Shown here one piece after another: positions 26,436-35,008 of a stretch of 41,853 bases of DNA. The stretch covers positions 1-41,853 of the forward strand of contig NZ_WBSN01000020.1 in assembly GCF_009299475.1 (NCBI RefSeq), read 5' to 3'. The DNA comes from Bifidobacterium avesanii. GTDB lineage: Bacteria; Actinomycetota; Actinomycetes; Actinomycetales; Bifidobacteriaceae. Within the stretch, counting starts at the first letter, position 1, and each line of letters begins with the position of its first letter. Below the pieces are notes generated by a model, which saw only the letters and a program-made list of their open reading frames with translations, ran no database searches and was not told the origin of the DNA. The position numbers and the translations under genes were made by a program.

Positions 26436-27617
26436 ATGGTGGGCATGCGCGACGTGGCACGCAAGGCAGGGGTGTCGCTGAGCACGGTGTCGCTGGTGGT
26501 CAACGGCAACGGGTACGTGTCGGCGGAGATGCGCGAGAAGGTGCAGGCCGCCATGAAGACGCTCAACTACGTGCCCAACGAGCTGGCGCGCAACCTGTAC
26601 CATGACCGCACCAACGTGGTCGGGGCGATCGTGCCGACCATCCGCCACCCGTTCTTCGCCACGCTCGTCGCGGGCCTGCAGGGGCAGCTGTTCGAGGCCG
26701 GATACCGCACGATCATCTGCTCGACGGCCGACATGGGCTCCGGCGAGGACCGATACGTGGACATGCTGCGCCGGCACATGATGGACGGCATGATCATGAT
26801 GGGCCACACCACGCATCCGGCCGACTACTGGACGTCCATCCAGCGGCCGATCGTCGCGTTCGACCGCTATTTGGGCGCGTCCATCCCGTCCATCGGATCC
26901 GACCACGAGCAGGGCGGCGAGCTCGCGGCCACCATGTTCGCGCTCACCGGCGTGCGGCACGTGGTGGAGATCGGCGGACCGCGGTCACAGTACAACGACC
27001 TGCTGTCGTCCGCGATGACGGGCGCCGACGGCCACTCGGACGGCCACGCCACGTCGATCACGGACCTGGACGGCATCGGCGGCAACACCACGTTCCCCCC
27101 GATCCGCTACCACCTCGCGTTCGAGCGCACGCTGGACCTCGCGGGCATCCGCTGGGACTATCTGGAGGTGCAGGATGTGGCCGACTTCTCCGAATTCGAG
27201 GCCGTGGCCCGAACGGCGTTCGAGCGGTTCCCCGAGGCGGATGCGATCGTGGCGCCGGACATGGCCGCCGCGTTCTGCGTGCAGGAGGCGCTGCGCCGGG
27301 GCGTGCGAGTGCCGGACCACATGCAGATCATGGCCTACGACGGCACGTATGTGACGGATCTGGCGGGCATGCGCATCACGTCGATCCTGCAGGACTTCGA
27401 AACGATCACCGACACGGTCGCGCGCCGCATGATCACGGAGATGCACGGTTCCGACGAGGGCTCCGGCGAGACGGCGGACGCGGACGTCCACGGCCCGGCC
27501 GGCATGGTGGCCGATCTGGTGCCCATGCAGGTCAAGCTCGGCGAGACCACGCGCATGACCGACGCGGTACACCAGCTGCTCTTCGGCCCGGACTCGGTGC
27601 CGGCGCAGACGGACTGA
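26436..27617 (+). CDS. LacI-family transcriptional regulator
   Basis: This 393-residue DNA-binding protein has the LacI helix-turn-helix at its N-terminus (MRDVARKAGVSLSTVSLVVNG) and the hinge NYVPNELARNL. The periplasmic-binding-protein-like sensor domain starts at NVVGAIVPTIRHPFFATLVAG. IAYDGTYVTDL-type sequence (IMAYDGTY) near the C-terminus is the usual late motif. ATG 26436 has GGGAGG eight bases upstream, better than a GTG nine bases earlier. No sugar transport or catabolic gene is beside it, so its effector and targets are unknown; the palindrome in its own promoter suggests autoregulation. Confidence 0.9.
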   Translation: MVGMRDVARKAGVSLSTVSLVVNGNGYVSAEMREKVQAAMKTLNYVPNELARNLYHDRTNVVGAIVPTIRHPFFATLVAGLQGQLFEAGYRTIICSTADMGSGEDRYVDMLRRHMMDGMIMMGHTTHPADYWTSIQRPIVAFDRYLGASIPSIGSDHEQGGELAATMFALTGVRHVVEIGGPRSQYNDLLSSAMTGADGHSDGHATSITDLDGIGGNTTFPPIRYHLAFERTLDLAGIRWDYLEVQDVADFSEFEAVARTAFERFPEADAIVAPDMAAAFCVQEALRRGVRVPDHMQIMAYDGTYVTDLAGMRITSILQDFETITDTVARRMITEMHGSDEGSGETADADVHGPAGMVADLVPMQVKLGETTRMTDAVHQLLFGPDSVPAQTD

Positions 27618-27626
27618 CCATCCGAT

Positions 27627-27707
27627 ACCGTCCAAAAGTTGCAGATTCGTGCGTATACGGGGCGTTCAACCGTCCATTCGCGCACGGATCTGCAACTTTT
27701 GGACGGT
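27627..27707. repeat. 27-bp inverted repeat, AAAAGTTGCA family, copy 3
   Basis: Arms 27627-27653 and 27681-27707 pair over 27 bp with a single T/C difference and a 27-nt loop. It lies 9 bp after the lacI-type stop codon, the same offset as copy 2 from its gene, which supports a 3'-end role. Confidence 0.85.
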
Positions 27708-27794
27708 GTTGGATGGCGGTTTAGGGCTCGCGGTAGGCTGATCAGCGGTTTAATCCTTACATGCAAGGCATACACACGGCTGCGGAGGTGCATC

Positions 27795-29096
27795 ATGCCT
27801 GGAATCGTGTTGATCGGCGCACAGTGGGGCGATGAGGGCAAAGGCAAGGCCACGGACCTCATGGGCACCAAGATGGACTACGTCGCCCGCTTCAACGGCG
27901 GCAACAACGCCGGACACACGGTGGTGGTCGGCGACGAGACGTACGCCCTGCACCTGCTGCCCTCCGGCATCATCTCCCCCACCGTCACCCCGGTGATCGG
28001 CAACGGCGTGGTGGTGGACGTCGAGGTGCTCTTCCAGGAGATCGACGGCCTGCAGAGCCGCGGCGTGGACTGCTCCCGCCTGCTGGTGAGCGAGGCCGCG
28101 CACATCATCGCCCCGTACCACCGCGTGATCGACAAAGTGACCGAGCGCTTCCTCGGCAAGCACAAGATCGGCACCACCGGCCGCGGCATCGGCCCGGCGT
28201 ACGCGGACAAGATCAACCGCGTGGGCATCCGCGTGCACGACCTGTTCAACGCCGACCACCTGCACGACAAGGTGGAAGCCAGCCTGCACCAGAAGAACCA
28301 GATGCTCGTCAAGCTGTACAACCGCCGCCCGATCGACGTGGACCAAACCACCGACGAGCTGCTGCGTCTGGGCGAGCGCCTCAAGCCGTACGTGGCCAAC
28401 ACGTCGCTGATCCTCAACAAGGCGCTCGACGAGGGCAAGACCGTGCTGTTCGAGGGCGGCCAGGCCACCATGCTCGACGTGGACCACGGCACCTACCCGT
28501 TCGTCACCTCCTCCAACCCGACCGCCGGTGGCGCCTGCACGGGCACCGGCGTGGGCCCGACCAAGATCGACCGCGTGATCGGCGTGGCCAAGGCGTACGT
28601 GACCCGCGTGGGCGAGGGCCCGTTCCCCACCGAGCAGTTCGGCGAGGAGGGCGACTGGCTGCGCGCGCAGGGCCACGAGTACGGCGTGACCACGGGCCGT
28701 CCGCGCCGCTGCGGCTGGTTCGACGCGGTGGTGACCCGCTACGCCTCGCAGGTCAACGGGCTCACGGACATCGTGCTCACCAAGCTCGACGTGCTCACCG
28801 GCCTCAAGGAGATCCCGATCTGCGTGGCCTACGAGGTCGAGAACGCGGACGGCACCGTGACCCGCTACGACGACATGCCGACCGATCAGGCCGCGTTCGC
28901 CGCCGCCAAGCCGGTCTACGAGACCATGCCGGGCTGGGACGAGGACATCTCCAAGGTCCACGACTTCAACGATCTGCCCGCCACCTGCCAGGCGTACGTG
29001 AAGCGCCTCGAGGAGATCAGCAACTGCCGCATCTCCGTGATCGGCACCGGCCCGCAGCGTGACCACATCATTCAGATCCATTCCCTGATCGACTAA
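27795..29096 (+). CDS. purA: Adenylosuccinate synthetase
   Basis: This 433-residue enzyme joins aspartate to IMP with GTP, the first step to [14 protein letters not shown] (8-18) contains the catalytic Asp13, and NNAGHTVV contains His41, at the same numbers as in the Escherichia coli enzyme. Further family motifs are [34 protein letters not shown] and [12 protein letters not shown]. The length is normal. GGAGG lies just upstream of ATG 27795. It stands alone between a family inverted repeat and a Rho-independent terminator, as expected for a housekeeping gene. Confidence 0.97.
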   Translation: MPGIVLIGAQWGDEGKGKATDLMGTKMDYVARFNGGNNAGHTVVVGDETYALHLLPSGIISPTVTPVIGNGVVVDVEVLFQEIDGLQSRGVDCSRLLVSEAAHIIAPYHRVIDKVTERFLGKHKIGTTGRGIGPAYADKINRVGIRVHDLFNADHLHDKVEASLHQKNQMLVKLYNRRPIDVDQTTDELLRLGERLKPYVANTSLILNKALDEGKTVLFEGGQATMLDVDHGTYPFVTSSNPTAGGACTGTGVGPTKIDRVIGVAKAYVTRVGEGPFPTEQFGEEGDWLRAQGHEYGVTTGRPRRCGWFDAVVTRYASQVNGLTDIVLTKLDVLTGLKEIPICVAYEVENADGTVTRYDDMPTDQAAFAAAKPVYETMPGWDEDISKVHDFNDLPATCQAYVKRLEEISNCRISVIGTGPQRDHIIQIHSLID

Positions 29097-29104
29097 GCGT
29101 TGAA

Positions 29105-29134
29105 CCGCCGGATGCCCAGCGTCCGGCGGTTTTT
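29105..29134 (+). terminator. Rho-independent terminator of purA
   Basis: An 8-bp stem (CCGCCGGA / TCCGGCGG, 29105-29112 with 29122-29129) followed by five T residues, 8 bp after the purA stop. Confidence 0.9.
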
Positions 29135-29178
29135 GGCTTTTGGACCATTCACTTCGCTACAGAGGCACCGGTACGCCC

Positions 29179-30792
29179 ATGAACACACCACATCCCGATT
29201 ACGACGACGCGCCCACGCAGACCACCATCACCCCCGCGGTGCAGGTGGTGCGACCGCTCATGCAAGGCAACCCCGACCGCAGCGAGCCGCTGATGGACCC
29301 TATGCTGTATCTGGTGGTGTTTCTGGGCGGCTGCCTGGGCACGGGCATGCGCTACGGCCTGAGTCTGCTCATCCCGCGCCCGGCGGCGGAAACGGGCTTC
29401 TTCTCGGCCTTCCACACGGCCACGTTCGTGGCGAACATGTTCGCGTGCTTCATCTTCGCATGCCTGACCGCGGCCATGGGACAGGCCAAGTGGATTCCGG
29501 CGCGGCGGCGCGAGCTCGCCAACCGCGGCATCGGCATGGGTATGTGCGGCGGCTTCTCCACGCTGAGCGCGCTCGTGATCGAGGAGCTGCTCAACTGGCG
29601 CGGCGGCAACTTCTGGGGCGTGGCGTTCTACGAGGTCATGAGCTTCGCGTGCGGCCTCGCGCTGGCGTACGCGGGCACGCGGCTGGGATTGACGCTGACC
29701 GGCCCGACGCGGGCGCGCAACGGTCGGACCGCCGCCGAAACGACGGGCGACATTCCGATCACCATGGAGGACGCCGACGCGGCGGCGGACGCGTTTTTGG
29801 CGGCTCATCCCGCGGATGCAGTGGCGGATTCGGGGACGACGGGCACGGCGGCTTCCGAGAGGAATGCGACCGCCGGTGTGACCGTCGGCGCTGCATCCGC
29901 CGGGGCAGCCGCCGTCAAGGCAGCCACGTTTGCGCCGCCGGAATCCGGGCCCGTGGCGGAGGCGCCGACCGAAGTGTTCGCCATGACGCCGAGGCGAGGG
30001 CATGGCATTGGCGGGACCGCCCCCGACGTGAACGATCCCGCCGATGAGGCGGGCGAAAACCCCGCGGCGACGGCGAATCCGCTGCCGGCGCTGGTGTTCC
30101 CGTCGTTTGGGACGGATGACGCCGCCGGCAAGGCCGAGAAAGTTGAGGAACCGGGAGAGGACGCCGGTCCGGTTACGGCGGAGATTCCGGAAGTGAGCGA
30201 GACTCCGGAAACCGGAAATCCGAACGGAGACGGCCGGGACACCGACGAGGATGAATCCTTCGGCGCCGCTCCGGCGGAATCCACACCGACCGGCTCCGCG
30301 CAGGCTGATGCCGGTCAGGCGCATTCCGCTCAGGATGATGAGGCCGAGACGGCCCGTTCCACGCGGAACGGGCATACGGAGGCGGCGGGTTCCGAGCCCG
30401 TTCAGAGCACTGAAACGCCAGTCGGTCTTTCCGTCGCGGGTCAGGCAGCAGTCGAAGAGACTGCCATCACGGACAACGGCGGCGACGGTGACGATCAGCC
30501 GGGTATGGGGATGCTGGGCATTCCCGCGCCGGAAGAGCCGGCCGGGTCTCAGCCGTCCGGAGAACCGTCGTCCGACGCCACAACCGCCGAGGCAATCCCC
30601 GGGCATGAAAGCGAACCCGAGCCCGAAGGCGAACCGTCCCAAGAGGCGAAACCGGAGCCGGAACCGGCCAAGCCCGAGCCGGTGATCATCCCGCACATCG
30701 TCGGCGAGGCCGGCGACGACGCGCCGAGCTTCGGGCGCATCGTGACCGCGGTCAACGAGCGGCGCAAGGAAGAAGAGGAGGCGGAACGATGA
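29179..30792 (+). CDS. crcB: CrcB/Fluc fluoride channel subunit with a long low-complexity C-terminal tail
   Basis: The N-terminal part (about 40-185) is a four-segment CrcB domain: LGGCLGTGMRYGLSLLIP with the GxxxR motif, a central Asn in FVANMFACF, and GMCGGFSTLSALVIEE, the FSTxS pore/Na+ motif. CrcB proteins are normally about 120 residues; here a tail of about 350 residues follows, rich in Ala, Glu, Pro and Gly, with no globular signature until IIPHIVGEAGDD and EEEEAER at the end. The tail is presumably cytoplasmic. The start at 29179 has only a weak site (AGAGG); a TTG at 29140 would add 13 residues. It overlaps the second crcB by ATGA, so the two subunits are made together and probably form a heterodimer. 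Confidence 0.87.
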   Translation: MNTPHPDYDDAPTQTTITPAVQVVRPLMQGNPDRSEPLMDPMLYLVVFLGGCLGTGMRYGLSLLIPRPAAETGFFSAFHTATFVANMFACFIFACLTAAMGQAKWIPARRRELANRGIGMGMCGGFSTLSALVIEELLNWRGGNFWGVAFYEVMSFACGLALAYAGTRLGLTLTGPTRARNGRTAAETTGDIPITMEDADAAADAFLAAHPADAVADSGTTGTAASERNATAGVTVGAASAGAAAVKAATFAPPESGPVAEAPTEVFAMTPRRGHGIGGTAPDVNDPADEAGENPAATANPLPALVFPSFGTDDAAGKAEKVEEPGEDAGPVTAEIPEVSETPETGNPNGDGRDTDEDESFGAAPAESTPTGSAQADAGQAHSAQDDEAETARSTRNGHTEAAGSEPVQSTETPVGLSVAGQAAVEETAITDNGGDGDDQPGMGMLGIPAPEEPAGSQPSGEPSSDATTAEAIPGHESEPEPEGEPSQEAKPEPEPAKPEPVIIPHIVGEAGDDAPSFGRIVTAVNERRKEEEEAER

Positions 30793-31163
30793 TCGTATTC
30801 CTCGGCGTCTGCGTCTGCGGCGGTCTGGGAGCCATGGCGCGCTTCGTGCTCACAGTGTCGATCAAGCAGCAGTGGAAGGGCGACTTCCCGCTGGCCACGT
30901 TCATCATCAACCTCATCGCCACGTTCTGCGCGGGACTTGCGGCGGGCGCGGCCGCGCATCTGGCCGTCACGAACCCCACGTACCTGCTGTTCGTGACGGG
31001 TTTCCTCGGCGGCTTCTCCACGTTCTCCACCGCGATCAACGAAATCGTCACGCTGGCCCGCGGCGGCAAGCGCGGCATGGCGGGCGCCTATCTGGCCGCG
31101 ACCATGCTGGCGCCGCTGGTGTGCGTCACGCTCGGCTGGACGCTCATCGGCGCGGTGCTGTAA
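30789..31163 (+). CDS. crcB: CrcB/Fluc fluoride channel subunit
   Basis: This 124-residue membrane protein is a normal-length CrcB with four hydrophobic segments. GGLGAMARFVL gives the GxxxR motif, FIINLIATF the pore Asn, and GFLGGFSTFSTAINE the FSTFST motif with Phe-box residues. It exports fluoride through a dual-topology dimer; with the upstream paralogue it probably forms an antiparallel heterodimer. It starts inside the stop of that gene (ATGA). Its own stop codon is the end of the first unit of a 13-bp tandem repeat. Confidence 0.93.
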   Translation: MIVFLGVCVCGGLGAMARFVLTVSIKQQWKGDFPLATFIINLIATFCAGLAAGAAAHLAVTNPTYLLFVTGFLGGFSTFSTAINEIVTLARGGKRGMAGAYLAATMLAPLVCVTLGWTLIGAVL

Positions 31164-31202
31164 CGCGGTGCTGTAACGCGGCGTCATAGCGCGGTGCCAT
31201 AT
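31151..31202. repeat. 13-bp tandem repeat across the crcB stop codon
   Basis: The unit CGCGGTGCTGTAA is repeated exactly at 31151 and 31164, with degenerate copies at 31177 and 31190. The first unit encodes the last codons and stop of crcB, so the array has grown out of the gene end. Confidence 0.7.
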
Positions 31203-31303
31203 ACACCCGCGTCATAGGCACGGCAGAGGGGAATATTACCCCCTCGCACGGCGGGCCGGACCGGGATGGTCCATAGAATATGAGCGGATAGAAAGGTGGT
31301 CAG

Positions 31304-32641
31304 TTGGCCGGGAACAACGAAGAGAACGACGCCAGCATGGAACATCTGCTGGAGGGTGTTTCGGACGACGAACGGGGAGACGTTCAGGAGCTGGACTTCA
31401 ACGGCAGCGCATACGGTCCGCGTCCGGGCAGGAAGCCCGTCAAGCGAGGCGCGGGCAAGATCGTGGCGATCGTGCTGGTGGTGATCATCGCCATCGCGGG
31501 CCTTGGCGGAGGCGGCGGCTGGTACTGGTGGAACAACCTGCGCCGCTACCCCGTGATCATCGACGGGCAGGTCGTGAACATCCTCAACGGCCAGTCGATC
31601 AAGACCATCCTCGAAGACAACGCCTACTTCGGCAAGACCCCGGGCCGGCTCATTTCCGTGAGCGGCAAGGTGATCGACGGGCAGGTTGGCAATCCGGTCG
31701 AGGTGGCCGTCAACGGCACCACCGTGCCCGAGGAGCAGCTCGCGTCCACGCATCTGAAGGAGCAGGACGAGGTGACGCTCACCAACGGCACCGACAAGGA
31801 CGAGGAGCACGAAACCAAGACCGAGACGATCCCGCACGGCAAGAAGGCCACGAACATCGTCACCGGAGGCATCATCCAGCTGCATCTGCCCGGCTCCGAC
31901 GGCACCAAGGAGACGTGGGTCGGCAAGGTGTCCGGCGAGACCGTGGACAAGGGCGTGACCAAGGAGCCCGTGGACGAGCAGACCACCGCGCTCACGCCGA
32001 AGCCGCCGGCGGACAAGAAGGTCATCGCGCTCACGTTCGACGACGGCCCGAGCCAGTACACGGCCCCGATGCTCGACATCTTCAAGGAGAAGGGCATCCA
32101 TGTGACGTTCTTCAACATCGGCTCGCAGTCGGCGGAGATGAAGGACGTGGTCAAGCGCATGGTGGACGAGGGTCACGAGGTGGGCAGCCACTCGAACACC
32201 CACCCGTTCCTGCCGAAGCTCAGCGACGACGCGATCCGCTCCGAGCTCACCGCCGGATTCGGCGGCTTGGAGCAGGCCGGCGTGACCTCGCGCATGTTCC
32301 GCTCCCCCTACGGCGCGTTCACCAACAAGGACTGGGATCGCGTGGGCGACATGCTCTCCACCAACGTGCTGTGGGACATCGACACGCTCGACTGGAAGAT
32401 GCCGGGCGCGCAGGCCATCCACGACACGGTGCTCAAGGAGGCGCACAACGGCGCCATCGCGCTGATGCACACCGGCGGCGGCAACCGCGAGCAGGACGTG
32501 GAGGCGCTGCCGAGCATCATCGACGACCTCAAGGCGCAGGGCTACGAATTCGTGACCGTGAGCGAGCTCATGGCCATGGACCAGCAGCAGCGCTTCCCCG
32601 ACTGGGCCATCAAGGGCGAGCTGCCGCCGTCGCAGCAGTGA
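31304..32641 (+). CDS. Polysaccharide deacetylase (CE4, NodB domain), membrane-anchored
   Basis: This 445-residue protein has an acidic cytoplasmic N-terminus, one membrane segment (IVAIVLVVIIAIAGLGGGGGW, about 52-72), an extracellular beta-rich spacer (about 80-225) and a complete NodB domain. LTFDDGP (243-249, catalytic Asp246 and metal-binding Asp247), HSNTHP (metal His296 and His300), RSPYGA, the DIDTLDW strand and ALMHTGG are all present. It probably removes N-acetyl groups from peptidoglycan or another wall glycan, which can give lysozyme resistance. The start is TTG at 31304 with GAAAGGTGG five bases upstream. It is a single-gene unit with its own terminator. Confidence 0.92.
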   Translation: MAGNNEENDASMEHLLEGVSDDERGDVQELDFNGSAYGPRPGRKPVKRGAGKIVAIVLVVIIAIAGLGGGGGWYWWNNLRRYPVIIDGQVVNILNGQSIKTILEDNAYFGKTPGRLISVSGKVIDGQVGNPVEVAVNGTTVPEEQLASTHLKEQDEVTLTNGTDKDEEHETKTETIPHGKKATNIVTGGIIQLHLPGSDGTKETWVGKVSGETVDKGVTKEPVDEQTTALTPKPPADKKVIALTFDDGPSQYTAPMLDIFKEKGIHVTFFNIGSQSAEMKDVVKRMVDEGHEVGSHSNTHPFLPKLSDDAIRSELTAGFGGLEQAGVTSRMFRSPYGAFTNKDWDRVGDMLSTNVLWDIDTLDWKMPGAQAIHDTVLKEAHNGAIALMHTGGGNREQDVEALPSIIDDLKAQGYEFVTVSELMAMDQQQRFPDWAIKGELPPSQQ

Positions 32642-32691
32642 TCGCGATGCTCGCAATGATACGGAACGAGGGCGCGGCTCTCGTGTGATGC

Positions 32692-32735
32692 AAGTGGAGG
32701 CTCCCGTGCTTCGTCATGGGAGCCTCCACTTTTTC
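32692..32735 (+). terminator. Rho-independent terminator of the deacetylase gene
   Basis: A perfect 14-bp stem (AAGTGGAGGCTCCC, 32692-32705, with 32718-32731), a 12-nt loop and a T-run. Confidence 0.92.
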
Positions 32736-32796
32736 TCATCCATTGCATTAAGCCGACGATGTCGCACGAATATGCGGCAAGCGATGGGGGGCTTCG

Positions 32797-33021
32797 CGCG
32801 CCTATTTGCATAGTGTGCAGCACTTTTGCAGGGGCATGAACACCTATCTGCGTTCTGTGCAGCACTTGGTCATGCGCCACTGCCGGATCGATGCCATTTC
32901 GACCCCAAAATGATGCATATGTGAAGCATTTTGCAGCCTGATGGCGGGAGGGACTGCTGCACAGAACGCAGATAGGTGTCCGCGCAGGCCAGAAAGTGCT
33001 GCACACTATGCAGATGGGCGC
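32797..33021. repeat. Nested inverted-repeat element of about 225 bp
   Basis: Outer arms of about 29 bp (from 32797 and ending at 33021) pair with two C/T differences. Inner arms of 25 bp (32840-32864 and 32955-32979) pair perfectly. The two left arms are themselves related (CTAT-TGC...GTGCAGCACTT), so four copies of one motif occur, two in each orientation. There is no coding sequence. It fits a foldback or MITE-like element, or a very large hairpin. The rest of 32737-33185 holds nothing else I can identify. Confidence 0.75.
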
Positions 33022-33185
33022 AGCATGTTGGCGCATGCGGGAATCCGCAACTGCCGTGCGCGATCCCGCGGAATTGTTCTCATCATGCTCTCAGCGCGTT
33101 GTCGTCATGTTGTCGAGACGCCCCTTGCATGCCCCTCAAGGCATGAGAAAAGCCCGAAAATACGCGGAATTGCAACGAAAACAGA

Positions 33186-33259
33186 TGGAGCGGATGACGG
33201 GAGTCGAACCCGCCTTTAAAGCTTGGGAAGCTTTCGTTCTACCGATGAACTACATCCGC
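33186..33259 (-). tRNA. tRNA-Gly, anticodon CCC
   Basis: On the minus strand the sequence folds into a cloverleaf: acceptor GCGGATG/CATCCGC, D-arm with GTTCATCGGTAGAAC, anticodon stem AAAGC/GCTTT with loop TTCCCAA, and T-arm CGGGTTCGACTCCCG. The anticodon is CCC, reading GGG. The 3' CCA is encoded (33186-33188). Confidence 0.95.
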
Positions 33260-33402
33260 AGATGAACTCGCGCGATGACGCGAACACACAAATATTCACT
33301 GTACCACATACGTAAGGGTCATGGCCGCCAAACAGCGCAAAATGAGCCCGGCGCCGCAGGAATCGCAAGGCGCGTAGGATGGGCCCGGAAGGAGGGACGC
33401 GC

Positions 33403-34179
33403 ATGCCATACCGGATTGCGGTCTGCGACGACAGCGACGTGGACGCCGCATACGTACGGTCACTGGTCGAACGGTGGGCGGAGAACCGCAGCACCGGCAA
33501 CAGCAACCGCGACGGCAACGGCAACGCCAGCGACGGCGTCACGGTCGAGACGTTCCCCTCCGCCGAGCGGTTCCTGACCCGCTACGAGGAGCGCAGGGAC
33601 TTCGACATCCTGCTGCTGGACATCGAAATGGGCGGTCCCGGCTCGATGGACGGCGTGGAGCTGGCGAAGGCCGTGCGGCGTGCGGAAGACGACGGCCATG
33701 GCGAAGACGACGGCACAGGGCATGCGCAGATCGTGTTCATCACCGGCTACTCCGACTACATCGCCGAAGGGTACGACGTGGAGGCGCTGCACTACCTCAT
33801 GAAGCCCGTGAACGAGCGCAAGCTGTTCGCAGTGCTCGATCGGGCCGCGCAACACCTGCACCAAGGCGGCCGCTGCCTGACCCTGCAATGCGCGGACGGC
33901 GTGGCGCGCGTACCGCTGGAGACGATTCGCTACCTCGACGTGCGGCAGAACTACGTCACCGTACATGCGGGACGCGAGTACACGGTCAAACGGCCGCTCA
34001 GCGAGTTCGAACATGATCTGGGACCGGGGTTCTTCCGCGCGGGACGCGGGCTGATCGTGAACCTGCGGCGAATCCGGCGCGTGACCAGGTCGGCGGTGGA
34101 GCTCACGGACGGAACCGCGTTGCGGCTGCCGCGAGGGGCGTACGAGCCGCTGAACCGCGCGATCATCGAACGGACATGA
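33403..34179 (+). CDS. LytTR-family response regulator
   Basis: This 258-residue regulator has a receiver domain with the acidic pair CDD (8-10), phospho-acceptor Asp73 in LLLDIEM and Lys134 in LMKPVNERK, followed by a LytTR DNA-binding domain (about 155-258; YLDVRQNYVTVHAGREYTVKRPL). The receiver has two unusual low-complexity inserts: an Asn/Gly/Ser stretch at about 29-45 and an acidic Gly/His one at about 94-107. ATG 33403 has GGAGG eight bases upstream; an ATG at 33379 would add 8 residues. The kinase gene follows directly, and a LytTR-type direct repeat lies before the ABC genes, which are the likely target. Confidence 0.93.
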   Translation: MPYRIAVCDDSDVDAAYVRSLVERWAENRSTGNSNRDGNGNASDGVTVETFPSAERFLTRYEERRDFDILLLDIEMGGPGSMDGVELAKAVRRAEDDGHGEDDGTGHAQIVFITGYSDYIAEGYDVEALHYLMKPVNERKLFAVLDRAAQHLHQGGRCLTLQCADGVARVPLETIRYLDVRQNYVTVHAGREYTVKRPLSEFEHDLGPGFFRAGRGLIVNLRRIRRVTRSAVELTDGTALRLPRGAYEPLNRAIIERT

Positions 34180-34190
34180 GAGGGGCGACG

Positions 34191-34868
34191 ATGAAATTTC
34201 CGCGACTGTTCGGACGTGGCAGGACGAACAAGGCGCTGGCCGCATACCAGCGCGAGCTGGTGGACACGCACTACCGCGAGGTGGAGAACATGTACCGCCA
34301 GATGCGCGTGTGGCGGCACGACTACCGCAATCACATCCAGACGCTCAAGGTGCTGGCGGCGGACGGCAACATGGACGCGATCCGTAAATATCTGGATGGG
34401 CTCGACACCGAGCTCAGGGAGCTGGACACGCCCATCAAGTCCGGCAACGCTATGGCCGACGCGATCCTGAACAGCAAGGTGTCGCTGGCGAAGGCGCGCG
34501 GGATCGACGTGCGCGTGGACGCCCGCATTCCCATCAGGCTCAGGATTTCCGAGCTGGACCTGTGCTGCGTGCTGGGCAATCTGTTCGACAATGCGATCGA
34601 GGCGAACGCGCCCCTGCCCGAGTCCGACCGCATGATCCGCGTGTACATGGACATGAAGGGCACGCAGCTGTACATCTCGTTCACCAACGCCGCGCCGGCC
34701 GTGAAGAAGCGCAAGGTGGGCGGGCTGTTCCGCACCACCAAACGCGGCGGGGGCCACGGATTCGGGCTGGTGAGCGTCGACCGGATCGTGGAGGACGCCG
34801 GCGGGTACCTGAGCCGCAATTCGGAGTCCGGCGCGTTCACCACGGAGATTCTGCTGCCGCAGGGGTGA
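34191..34868 (+). CDS. GHKL histidine kinase without membrane segments
   Basis: This 225-residue protein has the AgrC/NatK-type kinase core. The phospho-acceptor His43 sits in VWRHDYRNHIQ, and the GHKL ATPase has VLGNLFDNAIEA (N box) and GGGHGFGLVSV (G boxes). It lacks the N-terminal membrane-spanning sensor that AgrC-like kinases have, so it either senses something in the cytoplasm or works with another membrane protein, perhaps the ABC exporters that follow. I prefer ATG 34191, which has AGAGGGG upstream; ATG 34176 overlaps the regulator stop as ATGA and would add 5 residues. It is the cognate partner of the LytTR regulator. Confidence 0.88.
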   Translation: MKFPRLFGRGRTNKALAAYQRELVDTHYREVENMYRQMRVWRHDYRNHIQTLKVLAADGNMDAIRKYLDGLDTELRELDTPIKSGNAMADAILNSKVSLAKARGIDVRVDARIPIRLRISELDLCCVLGNLFDNAIEANAPLPESDRMIRVYMDMKGTQLYISFTNAAPAVKKRKVGGLFRTTKRGGGHGFGLVSVDRIVEDAGGYLSRNSESGAFTTEILLPQG

Positions 34869-34905
34869 CCGCGCGACACGCCGAGGCATGCCGTCCGCCG
34901 TGCAA

Positions 34906-34935
34906 TTCGTCCCCGAATTTGCGCGTTTCGTCCCC
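34906..34935 (+). promoter_or_regulatory. Candidate LytTR binding site before the ABC genes
   Basis: The 9-mer TTCGTCCCC occurs at 34906-34914 and 34927-34935, two direct copies 21 bp apart start to start. This is the layout of LytTR-regulated sites (two 9-bp repeats with a 12-bp gap). A possible -10 (TACAAC, 34965-34970) lies 29 bp downstream. The site would let the LytTR regulator activate the ABC operon. Confidence 0.55.
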
Positions 34936-35008
34936 ACGGAGCCTCATGGACGCCGATTCTGCGGTACAACCAAGCGTGGCGATCGCAAGGGCGACGGAAA
35001 GGGGACGC

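Noticed and set aside
29097..29178. A fluoride (crcB) riboswitch before the crcB pair
   Set aside because: The only structure is the purA terminator; the conserved fluoride-aptamer pattern is not visible in the short leader.
32797..33021. A CRISPR array or an insertion sequence
   Set aside because: The repeats are nested and inverted rather than direct and spaced, and there is no transposase.
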